From contig MU404163.1 of NCBI GenBank assembly GCA_022695795.1, positions 1 through 64,000 on the forward strand: a DNA stretch of 64,000 nt. Reading direction: 5' to 3'. Shown here in pieces: positions 9,582 through 22,306 of this stretch. The first letter of the stretch is position 1. Each line of letters begins with the position of its first letter. The notes below the pieces were generated by a model. That model was not told the DNA's origin. It saw nothing but the letters and a program-made list of their open reading frames with translations, and ran no database searches. The DNA is from Biscogniauxia marginata. Its lineage: Eukaryota > Ascomycota > Sordariomycetes > Xylariales > Xylariaceae. The position numbers were made by a program, and so were the translations under genes.

Positions 9582-12500
9582 ATGGGCCCAGGCGACCAAA
9601 AAGACCGCGGGGTCCGAATCGCGATCGACCGTGGTGGCACATTTACCGACTGTGTCGGTACGCTGAACGGCGAGGACGTCGTGATCAAGCTGCTCTCCGA
9701 AGATCCGGCGAACTATGAGGATGCTCCGCTGGAGGGCATCCGCCGCATCATGAGCCATTTTCAAGGGCGTGATATCCCCCGCGGCGAGGCGCTAGAAACA
9801 TCCAAGATCGATAGCATAAGGATGGGGACCACCGTAGCGACGAATGCGCTGCTGGAACGCAAGGGCGAGAAGATCGCGCTGGTCGTAACAAAGGGGTTCC
9901 GCGACTGCCTCACCATCGGCAACCAGAGCCGACCCAGGATCTTCGACCTCGCCATTAAGAAGCCCGACGTCTTGTACGAGGAAGTCATTGAGATCGACGA
10001 ACGCGTCACGCTCGAAGATTACGCCGAAGATCCGGTACGGAATATCACTAGAGCTGAGGTCAAGGCCGGTACCGCAGAAGCAGCTAAGGCGGGCCTAGTG
10101 TTGGGCCTCTCGGGAGAGGCGGTGCGCATTCTACAACGGCCAGAGGAGAGCGGGATCAGGGAGCAGCTGAAGCGCGTATATGACAGGGGGATCAGGAGCA
10201 TAGCCGTTTGTCTCATGCACGGCTACACATTCCCGGACCACGAGGCGCTAATCGGAAGGATAGCGGGGGAGGTCGGCTTCCAGCACATCTCCCTGAGCCA
10301 CGAGCTTATGCCCATGATCAAGCTTGTGTCGCGTGCGACGAGTGTCTGCGCCGATGCATACCTGACACCCGCGATAAAGAAGTACATCTCCGGATTCCAA
10401 AAGGGGTTCGCCGGTGGGCTGGGGACGCGGAGCGTCCTTCACGAAGAAGGGAGCAGAGGTGCCAGGTGCGAATTCATGCAGAGCGATGGCGGTTTGGTCG
10501 ACGTGGACAAGTTCACCGGTCTGAAAGCTATCTTGTCTGGACCTGCCGGTGGCGTGGTGGGTTACGCCATCACAAGTTTCGACGCAGAGACCAGGATACC
10601 AGTCATTGGCTTCGACATGGGTGGTACTAGCACAGATGTGTCACGGTACGGGGACGGGCGCTACGAGCACGTCTTTGAGACGACGACGGCTGGTGTGACA
10701 ATACAGTCGCCCCAGCTCGACATCAATACCGTCGCTGCTGGAGGTGGGAGCAGGCTCTTCTTCAAAAATGGCCTCTTCGTTGTCGGGCCCGAGTCGGTAG
10801 GTGCGCACCCCGGACCTGCTTGCTACCGCAAGGGAGGTCCTGCCGCGGTGACCGATGCGAACTTGTTCCTCGGCCGTCTCTTGCCTGAATTCTTCCCGAA
10901 GATCTTCGGCAAGAATGAAGACGAGGGGCTAGATTACGAGGCCAGCAAAAAGGTCATCCAGGATCTTACCGATCAGGTAAACAAGGAGACCGGCAAGAAT
11001 ATGAGCTTAGATGAGGTGGCCTATGGTTTCTTGACGATAGCTAACGAGGCCATGACGAGACCAATCCGGTCCATCACGGAAGCCAAAGGTCATGATTCGT
11101 CGAAACATCGCCTAGCCACATTTGGCGGCGCGGGTGGCCAGCACGCAGTTGCCATAGCAGATGCCTTGGGCATCAAACAAATCCTCGTCCATCGATACTC
11201 GTCTGTATTGTCGGCATATGGCATGGCCTTGGCGGATGTGGTGGACGAGAGGCAAGAACCCGAATCTAAGGTATGGAGTGATGCGGGCAGCGTAGTCGAC
11301 GAACTGAAGGAAAAGGTGGAAAAACTCAAGGACAAGTCTAGACAGGCGCTGAAGGACCAAGGGTTCGATGACAGCGAAATAGTTTTCGAGGAGTACCTGA
11401 ACATGCGTTATCGCGGTACGGAATCGGCCCTCATGATCATCAAACCGAGTGAAGAAGACGCGAAGTTATCATTCGGTGGCGAAGATTGGGCTTTTGGCAA
11501 AGCGTTCGTGAAGCATCACCGCTACGAATTTGGGTTTACTCTAGACGATAGGGATATCATCGTTGACGACGTGCGCGTACGGGGCATCGGAAAAAGCTTC
11601 CGGTATCAAGACGAGACCGTTGACCAACAACTCAAGCAAGTAAAGCGCCAATCCGTGGGAGACAACAAGGCACATGGAAAGTCTCACGTTTATTTCGAGG
11701 GTGGACGGGTAGAGACTCCTATTTATAAGTTGGTTGATTTGGCAGTCGGCGACGAGATCAACGGACCGGCTATGCTGGCGGATGGAACCCAGACCATTGT
11801 CGTCACTCCGAAAGCAAAGGCATTGATTCTAAAGACACACGTTGTCATTGATCTTGAGAAGGATAGTAAGGATGAGTAAGTACTGCACTATTAGCTAACA
11901 AGATTTTGAATTTAAGCTAACGTCGTTGAAAAAGATCACAGAAGGAATCAGCTGAGCGGGAAGTTGACCCCATATTGCTCAGCATCTTCGGCCATCGCTT
12001 CATGGCTATTGCGGAGCAGATGGGCAGGGCGCTTCAGAAGACTAGTGTCAGTACCAACGTCAAGGAGCGTCTCGACTTCTCTTGTGCTATTTTCGATGCT
12101 ACTGGTGGTCTCGTGGCGAACGCGCCTCATCTTCCTGTCCACCTTGGATCTATGTCGACGTGCGTCAGGACACAGGCCAAGATTTGGGAAGGCAAACTGA
12201 AGAAGGGGGACGTTATTAGTTCGAATCACCCGTCGTATGGCGGTACCCATTTGCCTGATATCACTCTAATCATGCCTGCCTTTAACGAGAAGGGCGACAA
12301 GATCCTGTTTTACGCCGCATCACGGGCACATCACGCAGATATTGGCGGTATCACCGCTGGCAGCATGCCGCCGCATTCGCGGGAGCTCTTCCAAGAAGGC
12401 GCGGCGATTAAGAGCGAGAAGATTGTTAGCGAGGGCAAGTTCAGCGAGGAGAGGATTACGGAACTACTCTACAAGGAACCCGCGCAGTATCCCGGATGCA

Positions 12501-13699
12501 GTGGCACGCGGTGCTTAGCGGACAACATCAACGACCTCCGGGCTCAGGTCTCCGCGAACCAAAAAGGCATCTCGCTCATAGAGGGCCTGATCGAGGAGTA
12601 CGGCGAGGAGACGGTGCAGTTCTATATGGTCCACATACAGAACAATGCCGAACTGTGCGTGCGGAGTCTGCTGAAGCAGGTCTATAAGCGATTCGAAGGG
12701 AAGGAACTCTCGGCAGTGGACTACATGGACGACGGGACACCGATTAGGCTGCGCGTGACGATCGACCCGGACAAAGGTGAGGCCGTCTTTGACTTCGCCG
12801 GTACGGGCCCCGAGGTCTACGGCAATATCAACGCACCCGAAGCCATCACCTACAGCGCCGTCATCTACTGCCTGCGGTGTCTCATCTCAGAGGATATCCC
12901 GCTAAATCAGGGCTGTCTGAAGCCGATTGACGTGCGTATCCCGCCGCGGTCGCTGCTCTCGCCCTCGACGGGCGCCGCCGTCGTCGGCGGCAACGTGCTG
13001 ACGAGTCAGCGCGTCACCGACGTCATCTTCCGCGCGTTCGAAGCCTGCGCTGCGAGCCAGGGCGACTGCAACAACCTGACTTTCGGCTTCGGCGGCAACC
13101 TCTCGGGTGAGAAGGAAACCAAAGGGTTTGGCTACTACGAGACCATCGCCGGCGGCAGCGGCGCGGGCCCCAACTGGGAGGGCACCAGCGGCGTACATTG
13201 TCATATGACCAACACGCGTATCACCGACTCGGAGGTCTTCGAGCGCCGCTATCCGGTTATCCTGCGCGAGTTCGCGATCCGACCGGGCTCGGGCGGCCGC
13301 GGCCAGCACCGCGGCGGCGATGGCGTCACCCGCGACATCGAGTTCCGCATCCCCATACAGGTGTCGATTCTCAGCGAGCGCCGCGTCTACCGGCCCTACG
13401 GGCTCGCGGGCGGCGAGGATGCGCAGTGCGGGCTTAACATATGGGTGAGGAGAGTGCCGCGAGGGAAGGCGGCTGGCGGCGAGGGCGAAGGCGAAGAGTA
13501 CGAGGAGAGATACATCAACCTCGGCGCCAAGAACAGCGCCCCCATGAACCCGGGCGATCGCATCATCGTCAACACGCCCGGCGGCGGCGGGTGGGGACCC
13601 GTCGGCGAGACGAGGAAGATCGGGGCCGGGAAGGACCTTACGGAGGCGTGGAGGAAGGGGAGTCATGCCGCTAGAGAAGAGACTGCGCTGCAGGCTTAA
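9582..13699 (+). CDS. OXP1: 5-oxoprolinase (ATP-hydrolysing)
   Basis: The enzyme opens 5-oxo-L-proline to L-glutamate with ATP and is the salvage step of the cytosolic gamma-glutamyl (glutathione) cycle. Two exons, 9582-11875 and 11935-13699, join through a 59-nt intron with GTAAGT donor, GCTAAC branch and AAG acceptor. They encode 1352 aa, close to the usual 1270-1370. The first exon is the hydantoinase-A-like half. It has the nucleotide-binding motif DRGGTFTD near residue 16, a [10 protein letters not shown] segment, and [10 protein letters not shown] near residue 345. The second exon is the hydantoinase-B-like half, with [25 protein letters not shown] and a glycine-rich GGGGWGP end. A unit this long with both halves fits 5-oxoprolinase better than separate hydantoinase or acetone carboxylase subunits. 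Coding GC rises strongly toward the 3' end. Confidence 0.95.
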
Positions 13700-16600
13700 T
13701 GGAGGTGTGCGACTAGTGAAATGGGGATGGAAAGGGGGGAAGGGCTTAAAATATTGTGAAATATATATAACTAAAGAGGTTTTCGCAGGCCTTTTCTCGT
13801 TAATTCGCGCGTTTTAATCGTAATTAAGTATATTTAAACGGATATACCGTTAATTATCGAATCTGCTTGACTGAAATAGACGAATTCGAATACATCTAGG
13901 TTAGTGTGTAAGATCTCCACTCGACGATTTGGCGGAAGTGGACAATACCGCCTTTCTCCACGAGAACCGCCTCCCCTAGGAAGACATGGTAAATATTAGT
14001 GAAGCTAAGCTACCTCAAGGCAACATATTCTGGGGCGAGGAAATAATCTCTCGCCCCTTCCAAAGTCTGCGATGGTCGTGATCCGAGGCAAGGAGGTCAA
14101 ATACCATTAGCATCTCTATAATGCACAATAGTTGGGCTCTTGAGATCTACATTGAATGAGTTAGGCAGTATACTTGAAACCAAGAACTCCAATGCCTCTT
14201 AAAGTAGCTCGGAGTCGGATTCAGAGTTCACATGCCGACGTGCCTCTGTGTCTAGGAGCTTGTGAAGGTAAGTCGGAGTTGATGAGGTTTCTATTTACGG
14301 ACAATGCCATTCCGTAGGGTCTGTTTATGTAGAATGGCTATGCCTCGGACCTGGAATTGTGAGATTCATTAGCTAATACGTGAAAAAAAAGTGTTCGGAC
14401 TCTTGGAAAATGCATTACGCAAAAGAGGTGACCATAGTGGGATAACGTATGCTTGCTCTACATGTTATGGCTAGGAGCCGGGGGGAAACTCAAGAAATAG
14501 ACCTAGTGAGAGATAGGTATTCTAGCTCATATAGCATGATTCTACCACAATAGAGTATGTATTTGGCCATGCCTGCTGTGGTAGCAGGAGAAGTGAGTTC
14601 TTGACTCGGTGAAGGATTTCGAGACAAGGAAGTAATCCCGCGTAATACCAATCGCCCCCGTTCACATCCAGCCATGTTGCAATGCTCGGTCCGTTTGAGC
14701 CATCCCATTTGTCGAAAAATATGATCCAATAATAAATAATAAATAATTACCTAATTATTGGTATTATCCTGTCGACGTTAAATCAACAAACCAACCGACC
14801 GACCGCCCCCCCTTTTTTTTTCCCCTGGACGTCACTGCGAAGGCACACTTCTAATCTATCTAATCTTGTTAGTATCAAATATTTCGAATTATATTCTCAC
14901 ATAAGACAATACCGCTCTTGTCCTGACCTCGCACCAGCTATGTCAGTTAGAAAAGTGCGACGGGTCGTGGAGGAAGCATTTAGACTGGCAAGGTTGACGG
15001 ACATTCGTTTTCCCAGGAACCATGCACACAGGCACACGGAACCCAATCCAACGGTCTAGGAACCCGCTAATGTCGGTCAACGAAGGGCCAGACCGCATCA
15101 CGGCAAACCATTGATTGGGTCGACGAGGGATACGATAAGGCTACGTGTTGTTAGGCCCGTCGTATTGGTGTGATGGCGGTAGACGGCACATCACGTTCTT
15201 GGGGGCTGGAAGTTCTTCTAGATATGTGCCGCGGGAAGAGAAAAAGTTGGATGCGAGTTTCCCATTGAATCCAAGCCATCGGTACTAATCACCCGCGACG
15301 TTGCGGCACAGGATATTTCGCGCCGAAATTTGTATTAAGATACGCCCAGAACCCGCCTTGTGGTTGGCTGGTCCCAGTGCTGAAAGTCTGTAAGGTTTTC
15401 CCAAAGACGTTTTTGTGTGCCCCCTGACTTGCCCAGTAATGAAACCTTTCCATCTTTCGTCCTTTTCTTTCCTGGCCTCGCTAGCTCGTGGCTATGCAAT
15501 TCCGAATAGAATAGAATGAGTGTTGTCCGTACATACAGACCTGCCGGGAATCAGCTCGGGAAGTGTTGATTTGAAGGCACAGCCGCATCATCAGCTGGAG
15601 AACGTGAATTTTGCTGAGATTACCAAATCCCCTGTGTCATCAGGAAAAATCCTTGTGAAACTTTCTGGACCCTTGCCTCTGAGGCTCAACTAGGGTGAGA
15701 CTAAGTGCAAAGTGCCTCGACTTCCCGGGGGCCGTTTCGGCGCAACAACCAAAGCCCGAGACGTCCAGTCGATTGTACAGTGGGATATTATCAGCCTTGC
15801 TCGCGTCGAAGGATATCCAAGGGACTAGATATCAGTTTATGATGGGACTTTTACCATCCCAGCCTAATTGGGAGGTAAGTCAACAAGGAAGAAGAGGTCG
15901 AGCGTATTGACGCTTTCTTCATTGAATCGCTCAACCACTTAGGTCTGTAGACTTTGCTTGTCTTGGTGTCCATCTCAAGAGGCCCTGACTCGTACCTTGG
16001 AGGCATATATGCCATCCGCCTTCGTATTGCGGGATCGACTAGAATCCCAGCTAGGACACTTGCGGAATAAACTTGCTTGAACAGGACTCCGTCGATGTCC
16101 GACGGCGTGTGAACTGCCGGCGCGCTCTTAGGGGAAGAAACCCGGCGAGGACTCGGTAACCATCGAGTGTAATGGAATCATGCTTCTCACCAGCCTGATT
16201 CCTGCCTTGCCAAAAGATTTGAAACCAAGCATCACAATGCCTGATGAAAGTTTAAGATATTGCCGAGGGGCCTATATAAAAGGAGTTGAAGGAAATAAGG
16301 ATCAGACTTGATGCAGTAAATACAATTAAATATGTAATAAGTATCTTTGAGTGGGGCACCTGGAGAGCCCCTAAAAACGGCCTGTCTGCGGGGCATTTTT
16401 ATTTAAGGGGGGTTTCTCGCGGAGAAGATAAGTAGCGTCCGCCGTACAGTATACAAGTTCAATATCAAGTGAGGTCCCACCGACCTGAACACCTACCTCA
16501 TAACTGTCTCACGGGAGAAATACCGCAAAGATAAAAAAAAGAACCCGGGGGAAAAGGAAGGTAAATGTCATCGGTAGGGCGCCGTTATCAAAAAATTATC

Positions 16601-16802
16601 CTATAAGTATCCAGCTTGAAATGGTGAATTAATTGTAAGACCAAAAAGATCATCTCTTCGCCAACCCAGGAATTGATCGGCTTCTCACGGCTTTCTCTCC
16701 GCCTCTCAAGAAGCAAACGTAGACATCCTCTCACCCTCTTTCTCATAAGGCGCCATTCAAGAGCTTAAACAAACCACTACTGATACCGGAGAAGAGGAGA
16801 AG
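13700..16802. other. 3.1-kb intergenic region without a recognisable gene
   Basis: The sequence is AT-rich with scattered short ORFs (for example 15695-15910 plus and 14490-14729 minus) that show no family features. A GGGGC...GCCCC hairpin-like pair lies near 16354-16372, upstream of the deaminase. I see no tRNA or rRNA. A non-coding transcript or a long promoter for the deaminase gene cannot be excluded. Confidence 0.5.
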
Positions 16803-18885
16803 ATGGCTTTTTACCGACCGTCGTTCTCCGAGCAAGAATGGGAAGAAATCGCCAAGGGGATCCCCAAGGAGAGTGACCCCTTCATGCAGAAATACATCGA
16901 GGGACGCGAAGCCCTCATAGCGCAGGAGAACAAAGAGCGAAGCGGTTTGGAACCACCCCCCTTATTGCAAGAGACACAGCCGCTCATACAATATCACCAG
17001 ATGCATCTTTCAGGCAAAACCTCTCCCCGATTGCTAAGCGTGCCTGCGCCATCGTGGACCGCATCCGGGAGGAGGAAAAGAACACGGTGTGGACGCCGCA
17101 GCTGGAAGACGAACTGGCCCAGGAGACCGAGAATGTCACCGTGCACCCGGGCATGATGTTTTCGCTGTCCAAGGAGCGCATGGAGAACACCAAGCTCTGG
17201 CGGATCGTCCGACAGATGCCCAAAGGCGCCCTTCTACATGCCCATATGGATGCCATGGTCGACTTTGACTATCTATTCGGCGTGCTCTTCGAGACCCCGG
17301 GCATGCACATCATGGCGGATCAACCACTCACTACCTCCAAGGCGCTATGGGAGGCCAAACTACAGTTCCGCTTCGTCAAACAGCCGCGCACCGAGGGCAA
17401 TATCTGGCGTGACGGATACGTGGGGATGACGCCCGTCCTACTGACACAGGCGGCCGACGCCTACCCGGATGGCGGCAAGGCGGGTTTCCTGCGGTGGCTA
17501 TACAGTCGCAGCACCGTCTCGAGGACCGACGCGCTCGAGCAGCACCACGGCGTGGACCACATCTGGAAGAAGTTCCAGATGTGCTTCCGTGTCGTCAACA
17601 GCATCATCCACTACGAGCCCATCTACCGCGCCTTCCTGCGCCGGCTGCTAAGCCTGCTCAAGGCCGATGGCATCAACTGGGCCGAGCTGCGCTTCTCCTG
17701 GGCGCTCGACTACTACCGCGAGGGCAGCGAGACGCCCGAGTCCGACTACAGCGCCATGATGAACGTCCTCGACGAGGAGGTGGCGCGGTTCAAGACCACG
17801 GAGGAAGGGCAGGGGTTCTGGGGCCTGCGGACCATCTGGGCTACGATCCGCTTCTTCCCGACGCGCGACATCATTCAGGACATGGACAACTGCATCACGG
17901 CGAAGATCACACACCCACATCTAATCGCGGGATACGACCTTGTAGGACAGGAAGACGCCGGGCGTCCACTGCGCGACCTCCTGCCCGAGATTTTCTGGTT
18001 CCGCAAGCAATGTGCGGAAGAAGGCGGTAAGTCGAAATTTTCTAGGAATATCATTTTTCAGCTGGGACCCCCCACCCCCCCCTTGGTCGCAGTCATCATC
18101 CCCCCTTCGTTCACTCGCCAGAAGTAGAAATTGCCATTTTAGGAATCTACTTAAATTATATCTGCCTTCTTCCCTCCCATTTGATTGCTTTACTTGAAAA
18201 TTTCCCTAGTAAAAAAGGAAATGCAAAAAAGGGGGGAAGAGAGAAAGAGAAAAGGGACAGAACATCCCCTCATGAATTTAAACCCACTAGCTTATTATCT
18301 TGCCCTTATTTTTCTAACTAACTAACTATAGTCGACATCCCCTTCTTCTTCCACGCCGGCGAGTGCCTCGGCTCGGGCAACAGCACGGACCATAACCTCT
18401 TCGACGCGATCCTACTGGGCACGCGGCGCATCGGGCACGGGTTCAGCCTGTACAAGCACCCGCTGCTCGTGAACCTGGTGAAGGAGAAGAAGATCCTCAT
18501 CGAGAGCTGCCCCATCTCGAACGAGGTCCTGCGCCTCTGCGGCTCCGTCATGAGCCACCCGCTGCCGGCGCTGCTCGCCCGCGGCGTCGCCTGCTCCCTG
18601 TGTAACGACGACCCGGCCATGCTCGGCCAGGACACGGCGGGCTCGACCCACGACTTCTGGCAGGCCCTCCAGGGCTGGGACAACCTCGGGCTGGCGGGCC
18701 TCGGCAGCCTCGCCGAGAACAGCATCCGCTGGGCCGCGTTCGAGGACCAGAGCGCGGAGGACTGGATCGCGGGCGTCAGGGAGGCGAGCGTGGGCAGCGG
18801 CATCAAGGCGCAGCGGCTCAAGGAGTGGGAGGTCGAGTGGGAGAAGTTCTGCCTGTGGATCGTGGACGAGTTTGGCGAGGACTAA
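16803..18885 (+). CDS. Adenosine deaminase-related growth factor (ADGF/CECR1)-type deaminase
   Basis: This is a zinc-dependent adenosine deaminase-like enzyme of the ADGF/ADA2 branch, expected to convert adenosine to inosine. Exons 16803-16944, 17001-18026 and 18332-18885 give 573 aa, typical for fungal ADGF proteins. Visible catalytic elements are LLHAHMD (metal His127 and His129), FFFHAGE (His397, Glu400), RIGHG (His425) and NDDP (Asp482, Asp483). The N-terminal MAFYRPSFSEQEW start has no signal peptide, so a cytosolic location is likelier than secretion. Intron 1 is 56 nt with an unusual GTTTGG donor. It is required because the downstream frame (DASFRQNLSPIAKRAC) continues only after removing it. 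Intron 2 is 305 nt, long for this window, and ends in CTAACTAACTATAG. Exon 3 is notably GC-rich. Confidence 0.87.
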
Positions 18886-19825
18886 GGGCAGGCCAGGCCA
18901 GGCTAGGCCATTTGGCGGCGCAGAGTTGAGGTAGGGTAGGAGGGTAGGAACGAGGGATTGGGGGGCAAGGGAGCTTGGGTGGCAACGAGAAGGATGAAGA
19001 AGAAAGGGCGCGAACACCCACTACTACATGCACGCATACAGGAACACCCTCCCGGTGTAATGCAGAGGTGAAAGGGCGGGCAAGCGGGAGGGAGATTATG
19101 TGCCCTGTCACGCCCTACCTGTGTAACCTACCCGCCGTATCGGCGAGAGCGCTAGAGATGTGATCCTACTTACCGGTCCCCCCTTTCCCCTTTACTCACT
19201 CTCACTGGACCTCATACTTTAGGTACGTAATACAAAAATTCTAGAATGCGACGACATTATAAGTTGTCCTACATGGCGAAAGGGTGGGGGGGGTGAAGGG
19301 GGGTAAATAGAATTTGAGCCTCAATCAAGTCAGATTTGTCTCATCTGATCTCATCTCGTATAATTTATTTTGGCTTCTTACTTGTCTACGTACCTTAAAA
19401 AGGGATCCACATAGGTTGATAGTTGAATCGGACAGCGCGCGCAAGTAAGTACATTGCAACGCAAGATGCCATCCGTCCGTCCCGCCCGTATACTCACTCG
19501 TCAGGCTACAGCCATGCAAAAACAACAAGTGAGATGCTCTGGCTAGGCAGATGGTGAGGAGCCTGGCGATCTTGGGTGTATTGGGTAGAATAGATCATCG
19601 GCCATGGCGAGTCTAGCGACCAGGCCCCTACTAATATTTATTTCCTCTCCATTTTTCTTATCCCCTATAAGAAATATATATATATATAAAAGTGCGGAAA
19701 TATGCAGCCAGAATGGAATAAGCAGGAATGAAGAAGAGACAAGAGAAGAAGAAAAGGGCATAGGTGCGCAAAATATCCGACGTAAGTCGTACAAGGTTTT
19801 CTTCCCCTTTTGCCTATTGATCCAA

Positions 19826-19852
19826 CTACCTACCTAGGTAGGTAGGTAGGTA
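19826..19852. repeat. TACCTA/TAGGTA palindromic cluster
   Basis: A run of tetramers reads ACCTACCTAGGTAGGTAGG, a near-perfect palindrome around CCTAGG. It matches the cluster at 9079 and partial copies near 20325, 21535, 30360, 30552, 44585, 50635 and 58480. Confidence 0.9.
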
Positions 19853-19989
19853 TCTGCAAATTAAATCTAAGACCTGCCTAAGTAATATGTGTAACTACTG
19901 ACCTACGTAGTATGTATGTAGGTATGTATGTATCAGGCCCGGAGAACAGCAGTTACACAAGGCGTTATCTGTTCAACGAGCGAGAAATG

Positions 19990-19990
19990 A

Positions 19991-20022
<32 letters not shown>

Positions 20023-20033
20023 GGGAGGGGGGG
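19990..20033. repeat. Poly-A followed by G-rich run
   Basis: About 25 adenines are followed by about 19 bases that are almost all guanine. This is low-complexity sequence; the length may be unreliable because homopolymers assemble poorly. Confidence 0.9.
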
Positions 20034-21182
20034 TGGAGGATTGCCATCATGTGTCACACTATCTTCTTCTGCGCGCGTTGGTACCAGGCCTAATGGAAAG
20101 AGATTTTAGTCAATTACTATACCAGTAACACGCGATTTCATATGCGCTTATGTTTGATAAGTACCAATAGAGAGAGAAAAGAAAAATGAACTAGGTAAAC
20201 CTACATACCTTATCTCTTCTCTGACCTACATCACACGTATGTAGTAGATATATATGTATGTAAGACTCACCCATATTACTTGTATGTGTGTAAGTAAGGC
20301 TAGGCAAAGGCAGGTTTAGTTATGTAGGTAGGTACCTAAGGTACATACATATATTCCACGCAGCATATATGCCCTTATATTTTATATACCTATGTTCTCC
20401 ATCCTTTTTGCTTACTTCGTGCAACCCCGGGAGGGAGGGGCACATATACATGTATAATATAATTAAATATACGACACCCTTTGTAAAGTGTATGCTAAGC
20501 GCCAGCGGCTACTAGTTCGTAATGTGTAGGTAAGTCAGATCAAATGCCAGACGGGGGTAAAAAAAAATAGAAAAAAAAATAGCAAGGCAGCAAAGCAAAA
20601 TAGGGGATCATCAAACTCTTGGAATACCTAACCTAACCTAGGCACTTTATTATATGTACCTATGTTAGGTAACAACCCCCCATATACCGGGCTCTGGAGC
20701 CGCATCCGCGTAAATCTTTATTTTTTCCCACTTGATTGTGGAGAGAGAGAGAGAAGAGGGGAGAGGACAACAAAGGAAGGGAAAAAAAGGAGGAGGTTGG
20801 GAGGAGAGGTAAAAAAAACCCCCCCAAAAAAAACCATAAAAGGGAATTAGGTAATGTCATATACGACCAGGCAGACTTCCGGCAACACAAGAAAATAAGA
20901 AGGAATAAAATTGCCGGTTTGCCTAATTGGAAGACAGAGGGAAAATTGATAGAGAGAGAGAGCTAGCTTATAATGGTAAAGTAAGATCGAGAAAGAAAGG
21001 TTGAACCAGTCATCATAGGTACCTATGCTCTAGGGAATGACGCCCTTTTTTCCCTTTGTCCCTCAGTGTATGTAGTATGGCAACCGGTATGATGGCTATG
21101 GTTGACTACCTACTTAGGTATGTTCTGACAATCCCCCAGTAGTTTTGGGCGTAGGGCTGAATATTTAAAAATTTAAACCCTC

Positions 21183-21213
21183 GAAAGAAAGAAAGAAAGA
21201 AAGAAAGAAAAAA
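21183..21213. repeat. (GAAA)n microsatellite
   Basis: Seven GAAA units and a trailing A run in intergenic DNA. Confidence 0.95.
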
Positions 21214-22306
21214 CTCCGAAAGGAAGCTCATCGACTCGAGAAGGGGGGGAAAGGAAGTATCAATCAAACGAGATTTATCGAAAGGGAACTTGGTATTACT
21301 TTTCTCTATGTTTCAGCCTATCAATAGAAGGGAAGTAAGTAACTAAGTAAGCACCCAAGGTAAGCAGCAGGGATATTGCGGCCTATTTTTTTTTCGAGGA
21401 GTCCCGGATATCTGGTAACGACCCGACGTGTATTGTATTGGTTAGTTTTACGACAAGGGGGGAGAAGGGGGGGAGGGGGGCAGCCCTTTTTTTTTTTCTC
21501 TCCTAGGAAAGAATAAGAATAAGTGTAAGGCTAGGTAGGTACCTATAAGTATTCAATAAATGGTGGTAGTAAAAGTGTAAGAAAGGAAAGAAAAAAGGGG
21601 GGGAGGGGGAGGGAGGAAAGAGGGGTGGCGAGAACGTGACCGACCGACTGATTATGTTGTCCGTAGGTGTGTGTGTAACTTACCTATAGGTACCTACTGC
21701 GGTGTCTGGGTGGCAGTGCGGGTAGGGCGTATACTAAACCAACTGGGACTTACACATGTTGCATGTTGCATGCATGCATAATGTGGGTAGAGGGAGGACG
21801 ATGAGGAACTTCTGCGACAAAAAAAAAGATGAAATTCTTTTTCGTCCTATATACGAAATAGTAAAGGGAGAGAGAGAGACTCTTGATCTATAGTAATATA
21901 ATGTGGAGTTGATTCTCAAGTCCTTTCGGAAAGTTAGGTAGGTAAGGCAGAAGACAGTCGAACCTATAAGCCAGTAGATAATATGCATGCGACGGAATTG
22001 ATGGGAAGGTAGTAGGAATACCATAGGTAAACAATAATGCTTCAACAGCAATGTAAATTCCTAGAGTACCCTTTCCAAGCTTGTCCACGATGTATGTTAA
22101 TTGTGGTTACCTAGAAATGTAAGTGTTGAAAAGGGGGGAAGAGGGGATTCTCTCTCAGGGGTAGAGCAAAGAGAGTTGCGAGAGAATTCAATTTTATAGA
22201 GAGCTAAGAGAAACTAGAGATGACTCTTTTAACACGATTTCCAGGCTTATGGCCCACGAGTTCCCGTCGAGATCTTGTGCGGGTAATGTTGTCTGTCTGC
22301 ATACTC

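Larger units (their letters stand above)
18886..22306. other. 3.4-kb intergenic region rich in simple repeats
   Basis: There is no credible gene. It contains poly-A/poly-G, AG, GAAA and TAGGTA repeats, some listed separately, and many homopolymer runs (for example poly-A near 20560-20580 and 20811-20833). Short ORFs here are composed of repeat-encoded residues. The repeat load suggests a fast-evolving spacer. Confidence 0.6.

Noticed and set aside
12902..13666. 254-aa minus-strand ORF inside 5-oxoprolinase
   Set aside because: It is a shadow frame of the GC-rich plus-strand exon, whose conserved HydB motifs are clear; the minus product is Arg/Ala-rich with no domain.
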